Source: Asanoa iriomotensis | GTDB taxonomy: Bacteria > Actinomycetota > Actinomycetes > Mycobacteriales > Micromonosporaceae | DNA: 58,633 nt | Direction: 5' to 3' | Assembly: GCF_016862515.1 (NCBI RefSeq) | Contig: NZ_BONC01000049.1 | Coordinates: 1-58,633 of the forward strand | Shown here: one piece after another, positions 40,965 to 49,422 of the stretch | How the letters are laid out: every line of letters starts with the position of its first letter | How positions within the stretch are numbered: position 1 is the stretch's first letter | Notes under the pieces: model-generated | The model's database searches: none | What the model saw: only the letters and a program-made list of their open reading frames with translations | Told to the model about the DNA's origin: nothing | Position numbers and translations under genes: made by a program

Positions 40965-42167
40965 TCAGGTGTTCGTCGCCACCATGCGGTCGAGGACGAG
41001 GTCGCGGGCGGCGGTGACACCGACGGCGACCGCGCCGGTGAGGACGGCGTCGGAAGCCAGGGTGGAGACCTCGATCCGTGGGGGTTGCAGCGCCACGAGG
41101 TGGCGTAGGCGGTCCTGGACCGGGCCGATCAGCAGGTCGCCGCCCTGCACGCCGACGCCGCCGCCGAGGACGATGAGCTCCAGGTCGAGCACCGCGGTCA
41201 CCGCGGCCAGGGCGTGCGCGACATGGTTGACCTCGACCTCCACCGCGCGCTCGGCGATCGGATCGCCGGACCTGGCGGCGTCGAAGACCTCCTTGGCGCT
41301 GGTCGCACCCGCCCAGCCCAGCCGCTGGGCTGCCGCGACGATGCCGTCGGCCGACGCCACCGTCTCGAACATTCCGCGGCGTGCGGCGGTCGGGTCCGCC
41401 TGCAGCGGGTCGCCCTCGCCGATCGGGAGGTAGGAGATCTCGCCGGCGCAGCCCCGCGCGCCGCGGTAGAGCTTGCCGTCGATCACGATGCCCATGCCGG
41501 TGCCGGTGCCGATCGACACGTAGGCGAAGTGCGCGACCCCGCGGCCCAGACCGTAGGTCGCCTCGCCGACCGCGGCCAGGTCGACGTCGTTCTCCACGAG
41601 GTACGGCGACGAGGACACCGTCGAGAACCGGTCGACGGCGCCGGGCTGCTCCCAGCCGGGCAGGTTGGGCGCGAGGTGCAGCGCACCGGTCTCCTTGTCG
41701 TGGATGCCGGGGGTACCGAAGACGGCGAGGGTGACGTCGGCGCGGCCGATCCCGACCTCGGCGGTCAGGCGGTCGGCCAGCCTGGTCAACTGGGCGAGCA
41801 GGTCCGTCGGGTTCCGGCTGCCGGACGGGTCGTCGACGCGGGTGACGATCGTTCCCGCCAGGTTGGCCAGGACCACCCGGACGAAGGCGCGTCCTATGTC
41901 GACGGCCAGCACCCAGCCCGCCTCCGGGCGCGCCTCGTAGAGCAGCGCGGAACGGCCCGCGGGTCCCGCGCGCAGGCCGACCTCCCGCACGAGCCCGGCG
42001 CGGCCGAGGTTGGCGAGGGCGACCGAGATCGTCGGCTTGGACAGGCCGGTGGCCTGGGCGAGCTCGGGCCGCGAGACCGGGCCGAGCCGGAAGATCTCTC
42101 CGAACACCGCCCGCTCGTTCATGACCCGCAACACGCTCGTCGTGCTCGCGGTCTGGTGAGTCGCCAT
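40965..42167 (-). CDS. ROK-family transcriptional repressor of the sugar locus
   Basis: A 400-residue protein. Residues about 10-75 form a winged HTH (RVMNERAVFGEIFRLGPVSRPELAQATGLSKPTISVALANLGRAGLVREVG). A ROK sugar-kinase-like domain follows, with VLAVDIGRAFVRVVLANLAG, VENDVDLAAVGEATYG, GTGTGMGIVIDGKLYRGARGCAGEISYLPIG and VLDLELIVLGGGVG. The zinc-binding Cys cluster of NagC/Mlc is not evident. It is divergent from the binding-protein gene, and a 31-bp dyad lies in the 117-base gap. The likely inducer is the transported sugar or its phosphate. Confidence 0.92.
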   Translation of the reverse strand: MATHQTASTTSVLRVMNERAVFGEIFRLGPVSRPELAQATGLSKPTISVALANLGRAGLVREVGLRAGPAGRSALLYEARPEAGWVLAVDIGRAFVRVVLANLAGTIVTRVDDPSGSRNPTDLLAQLTRLADRLTAEVGIGRADVTLAVFGTPGIHDKETGALHLAPNLPGWEQPGAVDRFSTVSSSPYLVENDVDLAAVGEATYGLGRGVAHFAYVSIGTGTGMGIVIDGKLYRGARGCAGEISYLPIGEGDPLQADPTAARRGMFETVASADGIVAAAQRLGWAGATSAKEVFDAARSGDPIAERAVEVEVNHVAHALAAVTAVLDLELIVLGGGVGVQGGDLLIGPVQDRLRHLVALQPPRIEVSTLASDAVLTGAVAVGVTAARDLVLDRMVATNT

Positions 42168-42194
42168 CGGCTCACGGTCTCACAGGCGTTCGTA

Positions 42195-42225
42195 AAGGTC
42201 CAATACGAATTTCGTTAGAGACCTT
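42195..42225. promoter_or_regulatory. 31-bp double dyad, probable ROK operator
   Basis: AAGGTC (42195-42200) and GACCTT (42220-42225), and ACGAA (42205-42209) and TTCGT (42211-42215), are all symmetric about base 42210. The outer right arm meets a TTGCCA (42224-42229) that could be the -35 of the transporter operon, so binding would block transcription. The site lies between the divergent ROK repressor and sugar-binding genes. Confidence 0.8.
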
Positions 42226-42284
42226 GCCAAATGGCTGAGGCGAGGTGCATTCTGCTGGCCTGAACCTCCGACGAGAGGTACGTC

Positions 42285-43373
42285 ATGAGACCTAAGTGGT
42301 TCCCTGTTGTCCTACTGGCGACGACGTTGCTGGCCGCGGGCTGCGGCAGCGGGTCGGACTCCGGCTCCGGCTCCGGCACGCAGGCCGGGGATGCGCCGAC
42401 GATCGCGCTGTTCCTCCCCGAGTCCAAGACCACCCGTTACGAGGCGTTCGACCGGCCACTGTTCGAGGCCAAGGTCAGGGCGCTCTGCCCGACCTGCAAG
42501 CTGCTCTACAACAACGCCGACCAGGACGCCACCAAACAGCAGCAGCAGGTCGAGGCGGCCCTCGCGCAGGGCGTCGACGTGCTGGTGCTCGACGCCGTGG
42601 ACGCCAAGGCGGCCGCCTCCCTCGTCAACCAGGCCAAGCAGAAGAAGGTCCCGGTCATCGCGTACGACCGGCTGATCTCCGACATCCCGTACGAGTACTA
42701 CGTGTCCTTCAACAACGTCCGCGTCGGCGAGGCCCAGGGCCAGGCCCTGCTGGACGCCCTCAACGCCAAGGGGACCGCCGACAAGGGCAAGATCGTGATG
42801 ATCAACGGAGCGCCGACGGACCCCAGCTCCGCGGACTACAAGACCGGCGCGCACAACATCCTCGACGGCAAGGTCCAGATCGGACGCGAGTTCGACACTC
42901 CGGACTGGAGCCCCGACAAAGCACAGCAGCAGATGGAGCAGGCCATCACGGCGCTCGGCCGGGACAACATCGTCGGCGTGCTCTCGGCCAACGACGGCAT
43001 GGCCGGGGGCGCGATCGCCGCCATGAAGCGGGCCGGCTACACCACGCTGCCGCCGATCACCGGGCAGGACGCCGAGTTGGCCGCCGTGCAGCGGATCCTG
43101 ACCGGCGAGCAGTACATGACCATCTATCTGGACATTCGCAGCGAGGCCGAGAAGTCCGCCGAGCTGGCGGTCGCGCTGAGCAAGGGCGAGCAAATGGCGG
43201 CGACCACCAAGGTCAACAACGGGGCCGCCGACATCCCGTCGTTCCTGCTGGACCCGATCGCGGTGACCGCTGACAAGGTCAAGGACACCATCGTGAAGGA
43301 CGGCTTCTACAAGGCGAGCGAGATCTGCACGGGCGCCGTGGCCGCCGCCTGCGCCAAGGCGGGAATCCAGTAG
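42285..43373 (+). CDS. Sugar ABC transporter substrate-binding lipoprotein (XylF/RbsB type)
   Basis: A 362-residue lipoprotein with the signal MRPKWFPVVLLATTLLAAGC; Cys20 is the lipidation site. A Ser/Gly linker leads to a type I periplasmic-binding fold (APTIALFLPESKTTRYEAFDRPLFEAKVRALCPTC, NADQDATKQQQQVEAALAQGVDVLVLDAVDA, VPVIAYDRLI, VGVLSANDGMAGGAIAAMKRAG, PPITGQDAEL). The motifs resemble xylose/ribose-type binders. The context (ROK kinase and GH2 exo-glycosidase) makes a hexose or hexosamine plausible. The stop directly abuts the ATG of the ATPase. Confidence 0.92.
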   Translation: MRPKWFPVVLLATTLLAAGCGSGSDSGSGSGTQAGDAPTIALFLPESKTTRYEAFDRPLFEAKVRALCPTCKLLYNNADQDATKQQQQVEAALAQGVDVLVLDAVDAKAAASLVNQAKQKKVPVIAYDRLISDIPYEYYVSFNNVRVGEAQGQALLDALNAKGTADKGKIVMINGAPTDPSSADYKTGAHNILDGKVQIGREFDTPDWSPDKAQQQMEQAITALGRDNIVGVLSANDGMAGGAIAAMKRAGYTTLPPITGQDAELAAVQRILTGEQYMTIYLDIRSEAEKSAELAVALSKGEQMAATTKVNNGAADIPSFLLDPIAVTADKVKDTIVKDGFYKASEICTGAVAAACAKAGIQ

Positions 43374-44093
43374 ATGTTCGCGGCGCGAGGTGTGTCAAAA
43401 CGGTACGGTGCGGTGCGCGCGCTCGACGCGGTCGACCTGGACCTGAGCGCGGGCGAGGTCGTCGCCCTGGTCGGCGACAACGGTGCCGGCAAGTCCACCC
43501 TGATCAAGGTGATCTCCGGTGCGGTGACCGCCGACGAGGGACGGCTCGAGCGCGACGGGGTGGCCGTCCAGATCAACAACCCGCACCAGGCGAGAAGCCT
43601 CGGCATCTCCACCGTCTACCAGGACCTCGCGCTCTGCGAGAACCTCAACGTCATCGGCAACCTGTTCCTCGGCTCCGAACGGCGACGCTGGTCGCTGCTT
43701 TGCAAGATCGATATGGAACGGTCGGCGCGCGCACTGCTGTCCTCACTCGACGTCCGGATCCAGGACATCCAGGTGCCGGTGGCGATGCTCTCCGGCGGCC
43801 AGCGTCAGTCCGTCGCCATCGCCCGGGCGCTGGTGGGTGAGCCGTGGCTGGTCATCCTCGACGAGCCCACCGCCGCGCTCGGTGTCGAGCAGACCGCGCA
43901 GGTGCTGGACCTGATCCGGCGCCTGCGCGACCGCGGCCTGGCCGTACTCGTCATATCGCACAACCTCGCCGACGTCCGCGCCGTGAGCGACCGCACGGTC
44001 GTGCTGCGGTTGGGCCGCAACGCCGGCGAGTTCCGCACCGCCGACACCAGCCCGGAGGCGATCGTGGCCGCTATCACCGGAGCCGCAGCGTGA
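43374..44093 (+). CDS. Sugar ABC transporter ATPase, single-domain
   Basis: A 239-residue ABC ATPase. It has Walker A GDNGAGKST (about 35-43), the signature LSGGQRQSVAIARAL, Walker B WLVILDEPTAAL and the switch His in VLVISHNLADV. Enteric carbohydrate-uptake ATPases of this class (RbsA, XylG) carry two such domains in about 500 residues. This one has a single domain and would act as a homodimer, as usual in many actinobacterial systems. Its start touches the stop of the binding-protein gene, and its stop overlaps the permease GTG. Confidence 0.92.
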   Translation: MFAARGVSKRYGAVRALDAVDLDLSAGEVVALVGDNGAGKSTLIKVISGAVTADEGRLERDGVAVQINNPHQARSLGISTVYQDLALCENLNVIGNLFLGSERRRWSLLCKIDMERSARALLSSLDVRIQDIQVPVAMLSGGQRQSVAIARALVGEPWLVILDEPTAALGVEQTAQVLDLIRRLRDRGLAVLVISHNLADVRAVSDRTVVLRLGRNAGEFRTADTSPEAIVAAITGAAA

Positions 44094-45274
44094 CCACTTC
44101 AGCCAAGGCGATCCGCTGGCCAGCACGCCTCACGGACCGCGCGAGCAGGCCCGGCGGCGTCGGCAGCTGGCCGGTCGTGGGTGGACTGATCGCCATCGCG
44201 ATCGTGTTCGGCTCGCTCAACGAGCAGTTCCTGTCCGCCGAGAACCTCACCAACCTCGCGCTGCAGCTCGCGGCGACCGGCACGATCTCGCTGGGCATCA
44301 TCATGGTGCTCCTGCTCGGCGAGATCGACCTGTCCGCCGGGTCGGTCAGCGGCCTGTGCGCGGCGGTCCTCGCCATCGTGCACGTCCGACACGGCCAGTC
44401 CGCCCTGCTCGCGGTCGTCATCGCCCTCGCTCTTGGTGCGGTCATCGGCCTCGTGCACGGACTGATGTTCACGCAGCTGCGCATGCCGTCGTTCGTGGTG
44501 ACGCTCGCCGGCCTGATCGGCTGGCAGGGCCTGCTGCTCTACGTGCTGGGCCGGGGCGGCACCATCAACCTCCCGTTCGACGGCGTGATCGCCCGCCTCA
44601 GCGACACCTGGCTCCCGCCGTGGGCGAGCTGGCTGATCGTCGTGCTCATCGTCGGCGTCACGGCGACCAGTGGCGTGCTCAACCGGCGGCTGCGCCGGCG
44701 CGCCGCCCTGCCGTTGCCGTCGCCGCACCGCCTGGTCCTGCGCATCGCCGGGCTCGCGGTGCTGCTCGGCGCCGTCGTGCTCGTGCTGAGCGCGGACCGC
44801 GGCGTACCCCTGCTGCTGGTGATCTTCGGGGCCCTGGTCGTCTCCCTCGACCTGGTGCTGCGCAACACCGTGTTCGGGCAGTGGATCTACGCGATCGGTG
44901 GCAACGCGGAGGCGGCCCGGCGGGCCGGCATCCCGGTCACCCGGCTGCGGATCGTCGCGTTCGTCCTCGCGTCGACGTTGGCGGCGTTCGGCGGCCTGCT
45001 CGCGGCCAGCCGGCTGGCCGCGGTCAACCAGAGCTCGGGGGGCAGCGACACCCTGCTGATGGCGATCGCCGCCGCGGTCATCGGCGGTGTCTCGCTGTTC
45101 GGCGGCCGTGGCCGCCCGTACGCCGCCCTGCTCGGCATCCTCGTGATCCAGTCGATCACCAACGGCATGCTGCTGCTCAATGTGGACTCCTCGATCCGCT
45201 TCATGGTGACCGCCGTCGTGCTCGCGGCTGCCGTGGCCATCGACTCGCTGTCCCGTCGGGGCAGTGAGCAGTGA
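44090..45274 (+). CDS. Sugar ABC transporter permease (BPD_transp_2/RbsC-XylH type)
   Basis: A 394-residue membrane protein from a GTG overlapping the ATPase stop (GTGA). About ten hydrophobic segments are visible, starting WPVVGGLIAIAIVFGSL, with GTISLGIIMVLLLGEIDLSAGSVSGLCAAV, the family hallmark. QWIYAIGGNAEAARRAGIPVTRLRIVAFVLAS is the conserved loop contacting the ATPase. The permease is the channel part of the importer with the two genes before it. Its stop overlaps the GTG of the ROK kinase. Confidence 0.92.
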   Translation: MTTSAKAIRWPARLTDRASRPGGVGSWPVVGGLIAIAIVFGSLNEQFLSAENLTNLALQLAATGTISLGIIMVLLLGEIDLSAGSVSGLCAAVLAIVHVRHGQSALLAVVIALALGAVIGLVHGLMFTQLRMPSFVVTLAGLIGWQGLLLYVLGRGGTINLPFDGVIARLSDTWLPPWASWLIVVLIVGVTATSGVLNRRLRRRAALPLPSPHRLVLRIAGLAVLLGAVVLVLSADRGVPLLLVIFGALVVSLDLVLRNTVFGQWIYAIGGNAEAARRAGIPVTRLRIVAFVLASTLAAFGGLLAASRLAAVNQSSGGSDTLLMAIAAAVIGGVSLFGGRGRPYAALLGILVIQSITNGMLLLNVDSSIRFMVTAVVLAAAVAIDSLSRRGSEQ

Positions 45275-46158
45275 CGACCGCTCATGTGCTCGGCATCGAC
45301 TTCGGCGGCACGAAGGTCGCGCTGGCCACCGCCGACAGGGAATGGTCGCCCACGGTCTCCTCGACCCGGATGAGGATCCCGACGACCGGCAGTGCTGAAG
45401 AGGTGGTGCGGCAGTCCCTGGCGGCCGCCCGCGGCCTGGTCGCCGCGCCGGCCGCCGTCGGAGTGTCCACATTCGGCATCGTCCGCGACGAGCGGATCCG
45501 GCTCGCGCCCAACGTGCCCGGCTGGGAAGGCATGGAGCTGCCGCGGCTGCTCCGGGACGAGTACGGCGACACCCCGGTCGTCATCGACAACGACGTCAAC
45601 GCCGCCGCCGCGGCCGAGCTGCGCTGGGGTGCGCTGCGCGGCGTCGACGTCGGCATCTACCTCAACCTCGGCACGGGCCTCGCCGCGGCGCTGGTGGTCG
45701 ACGGTCGGGTGGTACGCGGCGCGCACGGCGCCGCCGGCGAGATCGGCTACCTGCTCGACCCCGCCAGCGACAACTGCTACGCGGACGGTCAAGCGCCGCT
45801 GGAGGAACTGGTGTCCGGCAGTGCGTTGGCCAGCCAGGGATCGGCTCTGGCCGGCCGCCCGGTGGCCGCCGCCGAACTGTTCACGATGGTCGGCGACGCG
45901 CGGGTGGACGCGCTCATCGACGACGCGCTGCGGAGCCTGGCCCAGGCCGTGGCCAACCTGTGCATCACACTCGACCCGGCGCGAGTGGTCGTCGGCGGCG
46001 GGATGATGGGCGCCGCCCCGCGCATCCTGCCCCGCATCGCCGCCCTGTTGCCCCGCGCGGTCCCGTTCCCGCCACAACTGGTGCCGGCGACGTTCATCGA
46101 CGACGCGCCCCTGCTGGGGGCACTCGCCCTGGCCGTCGAGGCGGTCGGCGTCAAGTAG
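45271..46158 (+). CDS. ROK-family sugar kinase lacking the zinc-binding Cys motif
   Basis: A 295-residue kinase from a GTG overlapping the permease stop. It has GIDFGGTKVALATAD (phosphate loop), NDVNAAAAAELRWGA (catalytic Asp in IDNDVNAA), NLGTGLAAALVVDGRVVRGAHGAAGEIGYLL and PARVVVGGGMMGA. The usual ROK kinase CxCGxxGCxE zinc site after HGAAGEIG is missing: the segment reads DPASDNCYADGQAPLEEL with one Cys. Family members phosphorylate glucose, GlcNAc, mannose or similar at O6 or O1. Its gene order implies it phosphorylates the sugar brought in by the transporter. Confidence 0.88.
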   Translation: MTTAHVLGIDFGGTKVALATADREWSPTVSSTRMRIPTTGSAEEVVRQSLAAARGLVAAPAAVGVSTFGIVRDERIRLAPNVPGWEGMELPRLLRDEYGDTPVVIDNDVNAAAAAELRWGALRGVDVGIYLNLGTGLAAALVVDGRVVRGAHGAAGEIGYLLDPASDNCYADGQAPLEELVSGSALASQGSALAGRPVAAAELFTMVGDARVDALIDDALRSLAQAVANLCITLDPARVVVGGGMMGAAPRILPRIAALLPRAVPFPPQLVPATFIDDAPLLGALALAVEAVGVK

Positions 46159-46182
46159 ATCTCCGCCCGATGAAGGAGGAAC

Positions 46183-46257
46183 ATGATCCAACTACATCGA
46201 AAGGTATCTATCTCAACTCCAGATCGGGTCACCCTCGAGGAGGTAGTCCCCCGATGA
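46183..46257 (+). CDS. 24-residue ORF translationally coupled to the GH2 gene
   Basis: An ATG with a near-perfect AAGGAGGA ribosome site (46172-46179) opens a frame of 25 codons (product starts MIQLHRKVSIST). Its TGA overlaps the ATG of the glycoside hydrolase (ATGA). It is the best ribosome site in the 95-base gap. The peptide may simply deliver ribosomes to the GH2 start; no family is recognised. Confidence 0.5.
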   Translation: MIQLHRKVSISTPDRVTLEEVVPR

Positions 46258-49200
46258 ACCGCAGACTCGCCGTTGCGGCGGCCCTGCCCGTGCTCCTTGT
46301 CAGCTCCCTGCTCACCTCTGTCCCGGCGACACCCAGCAGCGCGGCGACGGCGTCCGCCAGCGTCGAGTCCACGATCGACCTCGCCGGGAACTGGCAGGTG
46401 CAGAGCAGCACGGCCACCCCCGACACCGGCGACCTCATCTCCCGGCGCGGCTACTCGCCGACCGGTTGGCTGCCGGTGCACACCAACGACGCCAACGCGG
46501 TCGGCAGCGTGGTCGCCGCGCAGCTGCAGAACATCCCGCCGGACGACCGTTGCGGCACCGACAACATCTTCTACTCCCAGAACCTGACCGCGTGCCAGGG
46601 ACCGCAGCCCGACGCGCACGGCGTGCCGAACGACCAGTACAACGTGCCGTGGTGGTTCCGGACCGAGTTCAGGGCGCACCCGCTGCCCGGCGGCTCCGAC
46701 CGCAACGTGCTGCTCGAGGTCCGCGGGATCATGGGCCAGGCCGACCTGTGGGTCAACGGCGTCCAGCTCGCCACCAAGGACGTCATCCAGGGCTCCGAGC
46801 CCGAGTACACCTTCGACATCACCGACCTGGTCAACGGCAACAGCCCGAACGCGCTCGCGTTCAAGATCTACCCCAACAACCCGGGTGAGATGCTGACCCA
46901 GGACTTCAACGACTGGACGCAGGCCGCACGCGACCAGAACACCGGCATCAAGTACCCGATCAGGCTGCACCAGTCCAACACGTTCCGGCTCGACGACGTG
47001 CACGTCAACCAGGCCAACGCGGCCGACCTGAGCAGCTCCGACCTGACGGTCGAGGGCACCGTGACGAACACGTCCGACCGGTCCCGGACCGCCGACGTCA
47101 ACGCGACCATCACCGATCCGCAGGGCAAGCACCCGATCGAGCTGCACAAGAAGATCACTCTGAACCCCGGTGAGACGGTCGACGTCGCGTTCGACAAGAG
47201 CACCGACTCCGCGCTGCACCTGCGGCACCCGCAGCTGTGGTGGCCGTACCAGATGGGCGATCAGCCGCTCTACAACCTGTCGATGAACGTGGCGCAGAAC
47301 AAGAAGGTGTCGGACGCGGCCACGAAGACGTTCGGGATCCGCACGATCGACTCGTGGCTCTCGTCGCCCGGCAGTCAGGCGTACGCCGGCTCGCGCTGGT
47401 TCTCCGTCAACGGCAAGCCGTTCGTCTTCCGCGGCGGCGGGATGATGGACCAGGACATGTTCCTGCGCTACTCCAAGGAGAACGTGGCGCACCAGATCCA
47501 GCTCATCAAGTCGATGGGCCTCAACGGGTTGCGGCTCGAGGGAGACGACCAGCCCGACGACTTCTACGAGCAGATGGACCGGGCGGGGCTGCTCATCTAC
47601 GGCGGCTTCCTGTGCTGCAACTACTGGGAAGACGCCGCGCGGTGGACCGAGAAGGACCAGGAGACGAACTACCGCACCGCGGTCGCCCTCGGCCGCCAGC
47701 AACGCAACCACCCCAGCGTCGTCTTCTTCAGCTGGAGCGACAACGTCCCCTCCGCCAGCCAGGAGGCGGGCGTGCTGCGGGGCTTCGCCGAGACCGACTT
47801 CGACGTCCCGGTCATGGCCTCGGCCGAGTACAAGTCCACCCCGACCCTCGGACCCTCGGGGATGAAGGAAGGGCCGTACAACTGGTTCCCGCCGAGCTAC
47901 GCGTACAGCTCGAACTGCCGCACCAGCTCGGGGAACGCTCCGTGCACCAGCGGCGCGTTCGTCAACCGCGGCGGTGCGTGGGCGTTCCAGACCGAGTCCA
48001 GCCCCGGATCGACCATCCCGACGCAGGACTCGCTCGACCGGTTCATGACGCCGGCCGACCAGACCGCGCTGGTCACGTCGCCGAACCTCGCGCAGTTCAA
48101 CTCCGGGCGGGGCGAGCAGTCCAGCGGCACCAGCTACTCGAGCTTCCAGCACGTGGGCGTGCTCGCGACCGCGATCTGCCACCGGTACGGCACCTGGACG
48201 GCCGATCCCGTCACGTGCCCGACCAACCCGCCCGGTGCCACGAACCTTTACGGCGACAACCCGAGCGTCAGTGACTTCGTGCGCAAGGCGCAGGCCATCA
48301 ACTACGAGACGGTGCGTGCGCAGTTCGAGGCGTACCTCGACCACTCGACCAGAGCGGACTCGCCCTCGACCGGGCTCGTCTACTGGATGATGAACAAGCC
48401 GATGCCGAGTCTACTGTGGAACCTCTACGGCTACGACTTCGACCAGGCCGGCACGTACTTCGGCGCCAAGAAGGCCAACGAGTCCCTGCACGTCTACTAC
48501 GCCCACCCGGCGCCGGAAGCCGACCCGGGCAACCGCACGGTGGGTGTGTCCAACCTGACCGGTCAGACGCAGAGCGGGCTGTCGGTGCGGGCGCGGACCT
48601 ACGACATGCGCGGCAACGTACTGACCACACAGAACGCGTCCGGCATCACCATGCCCAGCCAGGGCGTGATGAACCAGCTCCTGACCATCCCGAACCCGAC
48701 GCTGCCGGACGTCGACGGCAAGCCGCAGCGGACCTACTTCCTGGAGCTGACCCTCAACCGGGGCTCGCAGGTGGTCGACCGCAACGTCTACTGGCTGTCG
48801 ACGATCAACGACATTCCCACCTACACCGGCAACGCGTACCCGAACCTTTCGACGTACGGCGACCTTCGCAACCTGCAGAGCCCGGCCGACGACCCGGCCA
48901 ACGGCCTGCTGCCCGCGACGACGATCCAGGCGAGCGCGGCCACGCACCGGCAGTCCGGTCTCTCCGACGGGCAGGACACCGCTACGGACGTCACGCTGAC
49001 CAACACGTCCGACACCGTGGCGTTCATGGTGCGGGTCGACGTGCACCGGGGGAGCGGCTCGCAGGTCGGCGGCGGTGACAGCCAGGTCAGGCCGGCCAGC
49101 TACAGCGACAACTACGTGACGTTGTGGCCTGGGCAATCACAGACGATCACCCAGACGTACGCCGCGTCACAGCTGGGCCGGCAGGATCCGGTCGTGACCA

Positions 49201-49379
49201 TCAGTGGTTTCAACGTCGAGACCACGACCATCGCCGGCAACTGCCGTTGCGTCGCCCAGATCGGTGCGGAGAACTTCGGAACCGCCAACGGGTACGCGGC
49301 CGCGGGTAACGCGACCCCCGGCCCGGCCAACAGCCCGGAGACCATGGCCGAGCTCAAGCAGCGTGTGACGGTCCAGTAA
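46254..49379 (+). CDS. Secreted GH2 glycoside hydrolase, exo-beta-glucosaminidase-like
   Basis: A 1,041-residue exported enzyme with the signal peptide MNRRLAVAAALPVLLVSSLL, cleaved near SSAATA. It shows the GH2 order: a jelly-roll sugar-binding domain (WWFRTEFRAHPLPGG, GIMGQADLWVNG), an Ig-like domain, a TIM barrel (FVFRGGGMMDQDMFLRYSKENVAHQIQLIKSMGLNGLRLEGD) and C-terminal beta domains. Glu581 in WAFQTESSPGSTIPT corresponds to the nucleophile and Asp496 in FFSWSDN to the acid/base of exo-beta-D-glucosaminidases (CsxA type). It probably releases a hexosamine or related sugar from chitosan-like or glycan chains for the upstream transporter. AGGAGGT precedes the start. Mannosidase-type activity is the main alternative. 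Confidence 0.9.
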   Translation: MNRRLAVAAALPVLLVSSLLTSVPATPSSAATASASVESTIDLAGNWQVQSSTATPDTGDLISRRGYSPTGWLPVHTNDANAVGSVVAAQLQNIPPDDRCGTDNIFYSQNLTACQGPQPDAHGVPNDQYNVPWWFRTEFRAHPLPGGSDRNVLLEVRGIMGQADLWVNGVQLATKDVIQGSEPEYTFDITDLVNGNSPNALAFKIYPNNPGEMLTQDFNDWTQAARDQNTGIKYPIRLHQSNTFRLDDVHVNQANAADLSSSDLTVEGTVTNTSDRSRTADVNATITDPQGKHPIELHKKITLNPGETVDVAFDKSTDSALHLRHPQLWWPYQMGDQPLYNLSMNVAQNKKVSDAATKTFGIRTIDSWLSSPGSQAYAGSRWFSVNGKPFVFRGGGMMDQDMFLRYSKENVAHQIQLIKSMGLNGLRLEGDDQPDDFYEQMDRAGLLIYGGFLCCNYWEDAARWTEKDQETNYRTAVALGRQQRNHPSVVFFSWSDNVPSASQEAGVLRGFAETDFDVPVMASAEYKSTPTLGPSGMKEGPYNWFPPSYAYSSNCRTSSGNAPCTSGAFVNRGGAWAFQTESSPGSTIPTQDSLDRFMTPADQTALVTSPNLAQFNSGRGEQSSGTSYSSFQHVGVLATAICHRYGTWTADPVTCPTNPPGATNLYGDNPSVSDFVRKAQAINYETVRAQFEAYLDHSTRADSPSTGLVYWMMNKPMPSLLWNLYGYDFDQAGTYFGAKKANESLHVYYAHPAPEADPGNRTVGVSNLTGQTQSGLSVRARTYDMRGNVLTTQNASGITMPSQGVMNQLLTIPNPTLPDVDGKPQRTYFLELTLNRGSQVVDRNVYWLSTINDIPTYTGNAYPNLSTYGDLRNLQSPADDPANGLLPATTIQASAATHRQSGLSDGQDTATDVTLTNTSDTVAFMVRVDVHRGSGSQVGGGDSQVRPASYSDNYVTLWPGQSQTITQTYAASQLGRQDPVVTISGFNVETTTIAGNCRCVAQIGAENFGTANGYAAAGNATPGPANSPETMAELKQRVTVQ

Positions 49380-49386
49380 TAGCCTG

Positions 49387-49420
49387 ACGCGGGCGCCCCG
49401 CGGTCGCGGGGCGCCCGCGT
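49387..49420. terminator. 15-bp hairpin terminator shared by convergent genes
   Basis: ACGCGGGCGCCCCGC pairs with GCGGGGCGCCCGCGT in a perfect 15-bp stem with a 4-base loop. It lies between the GH2 stop (49379) and the stop of the convergent LPXTG gene (49423). There is no T tract. Confidence 0.88.
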
Positions 49421-49422
49421 CA

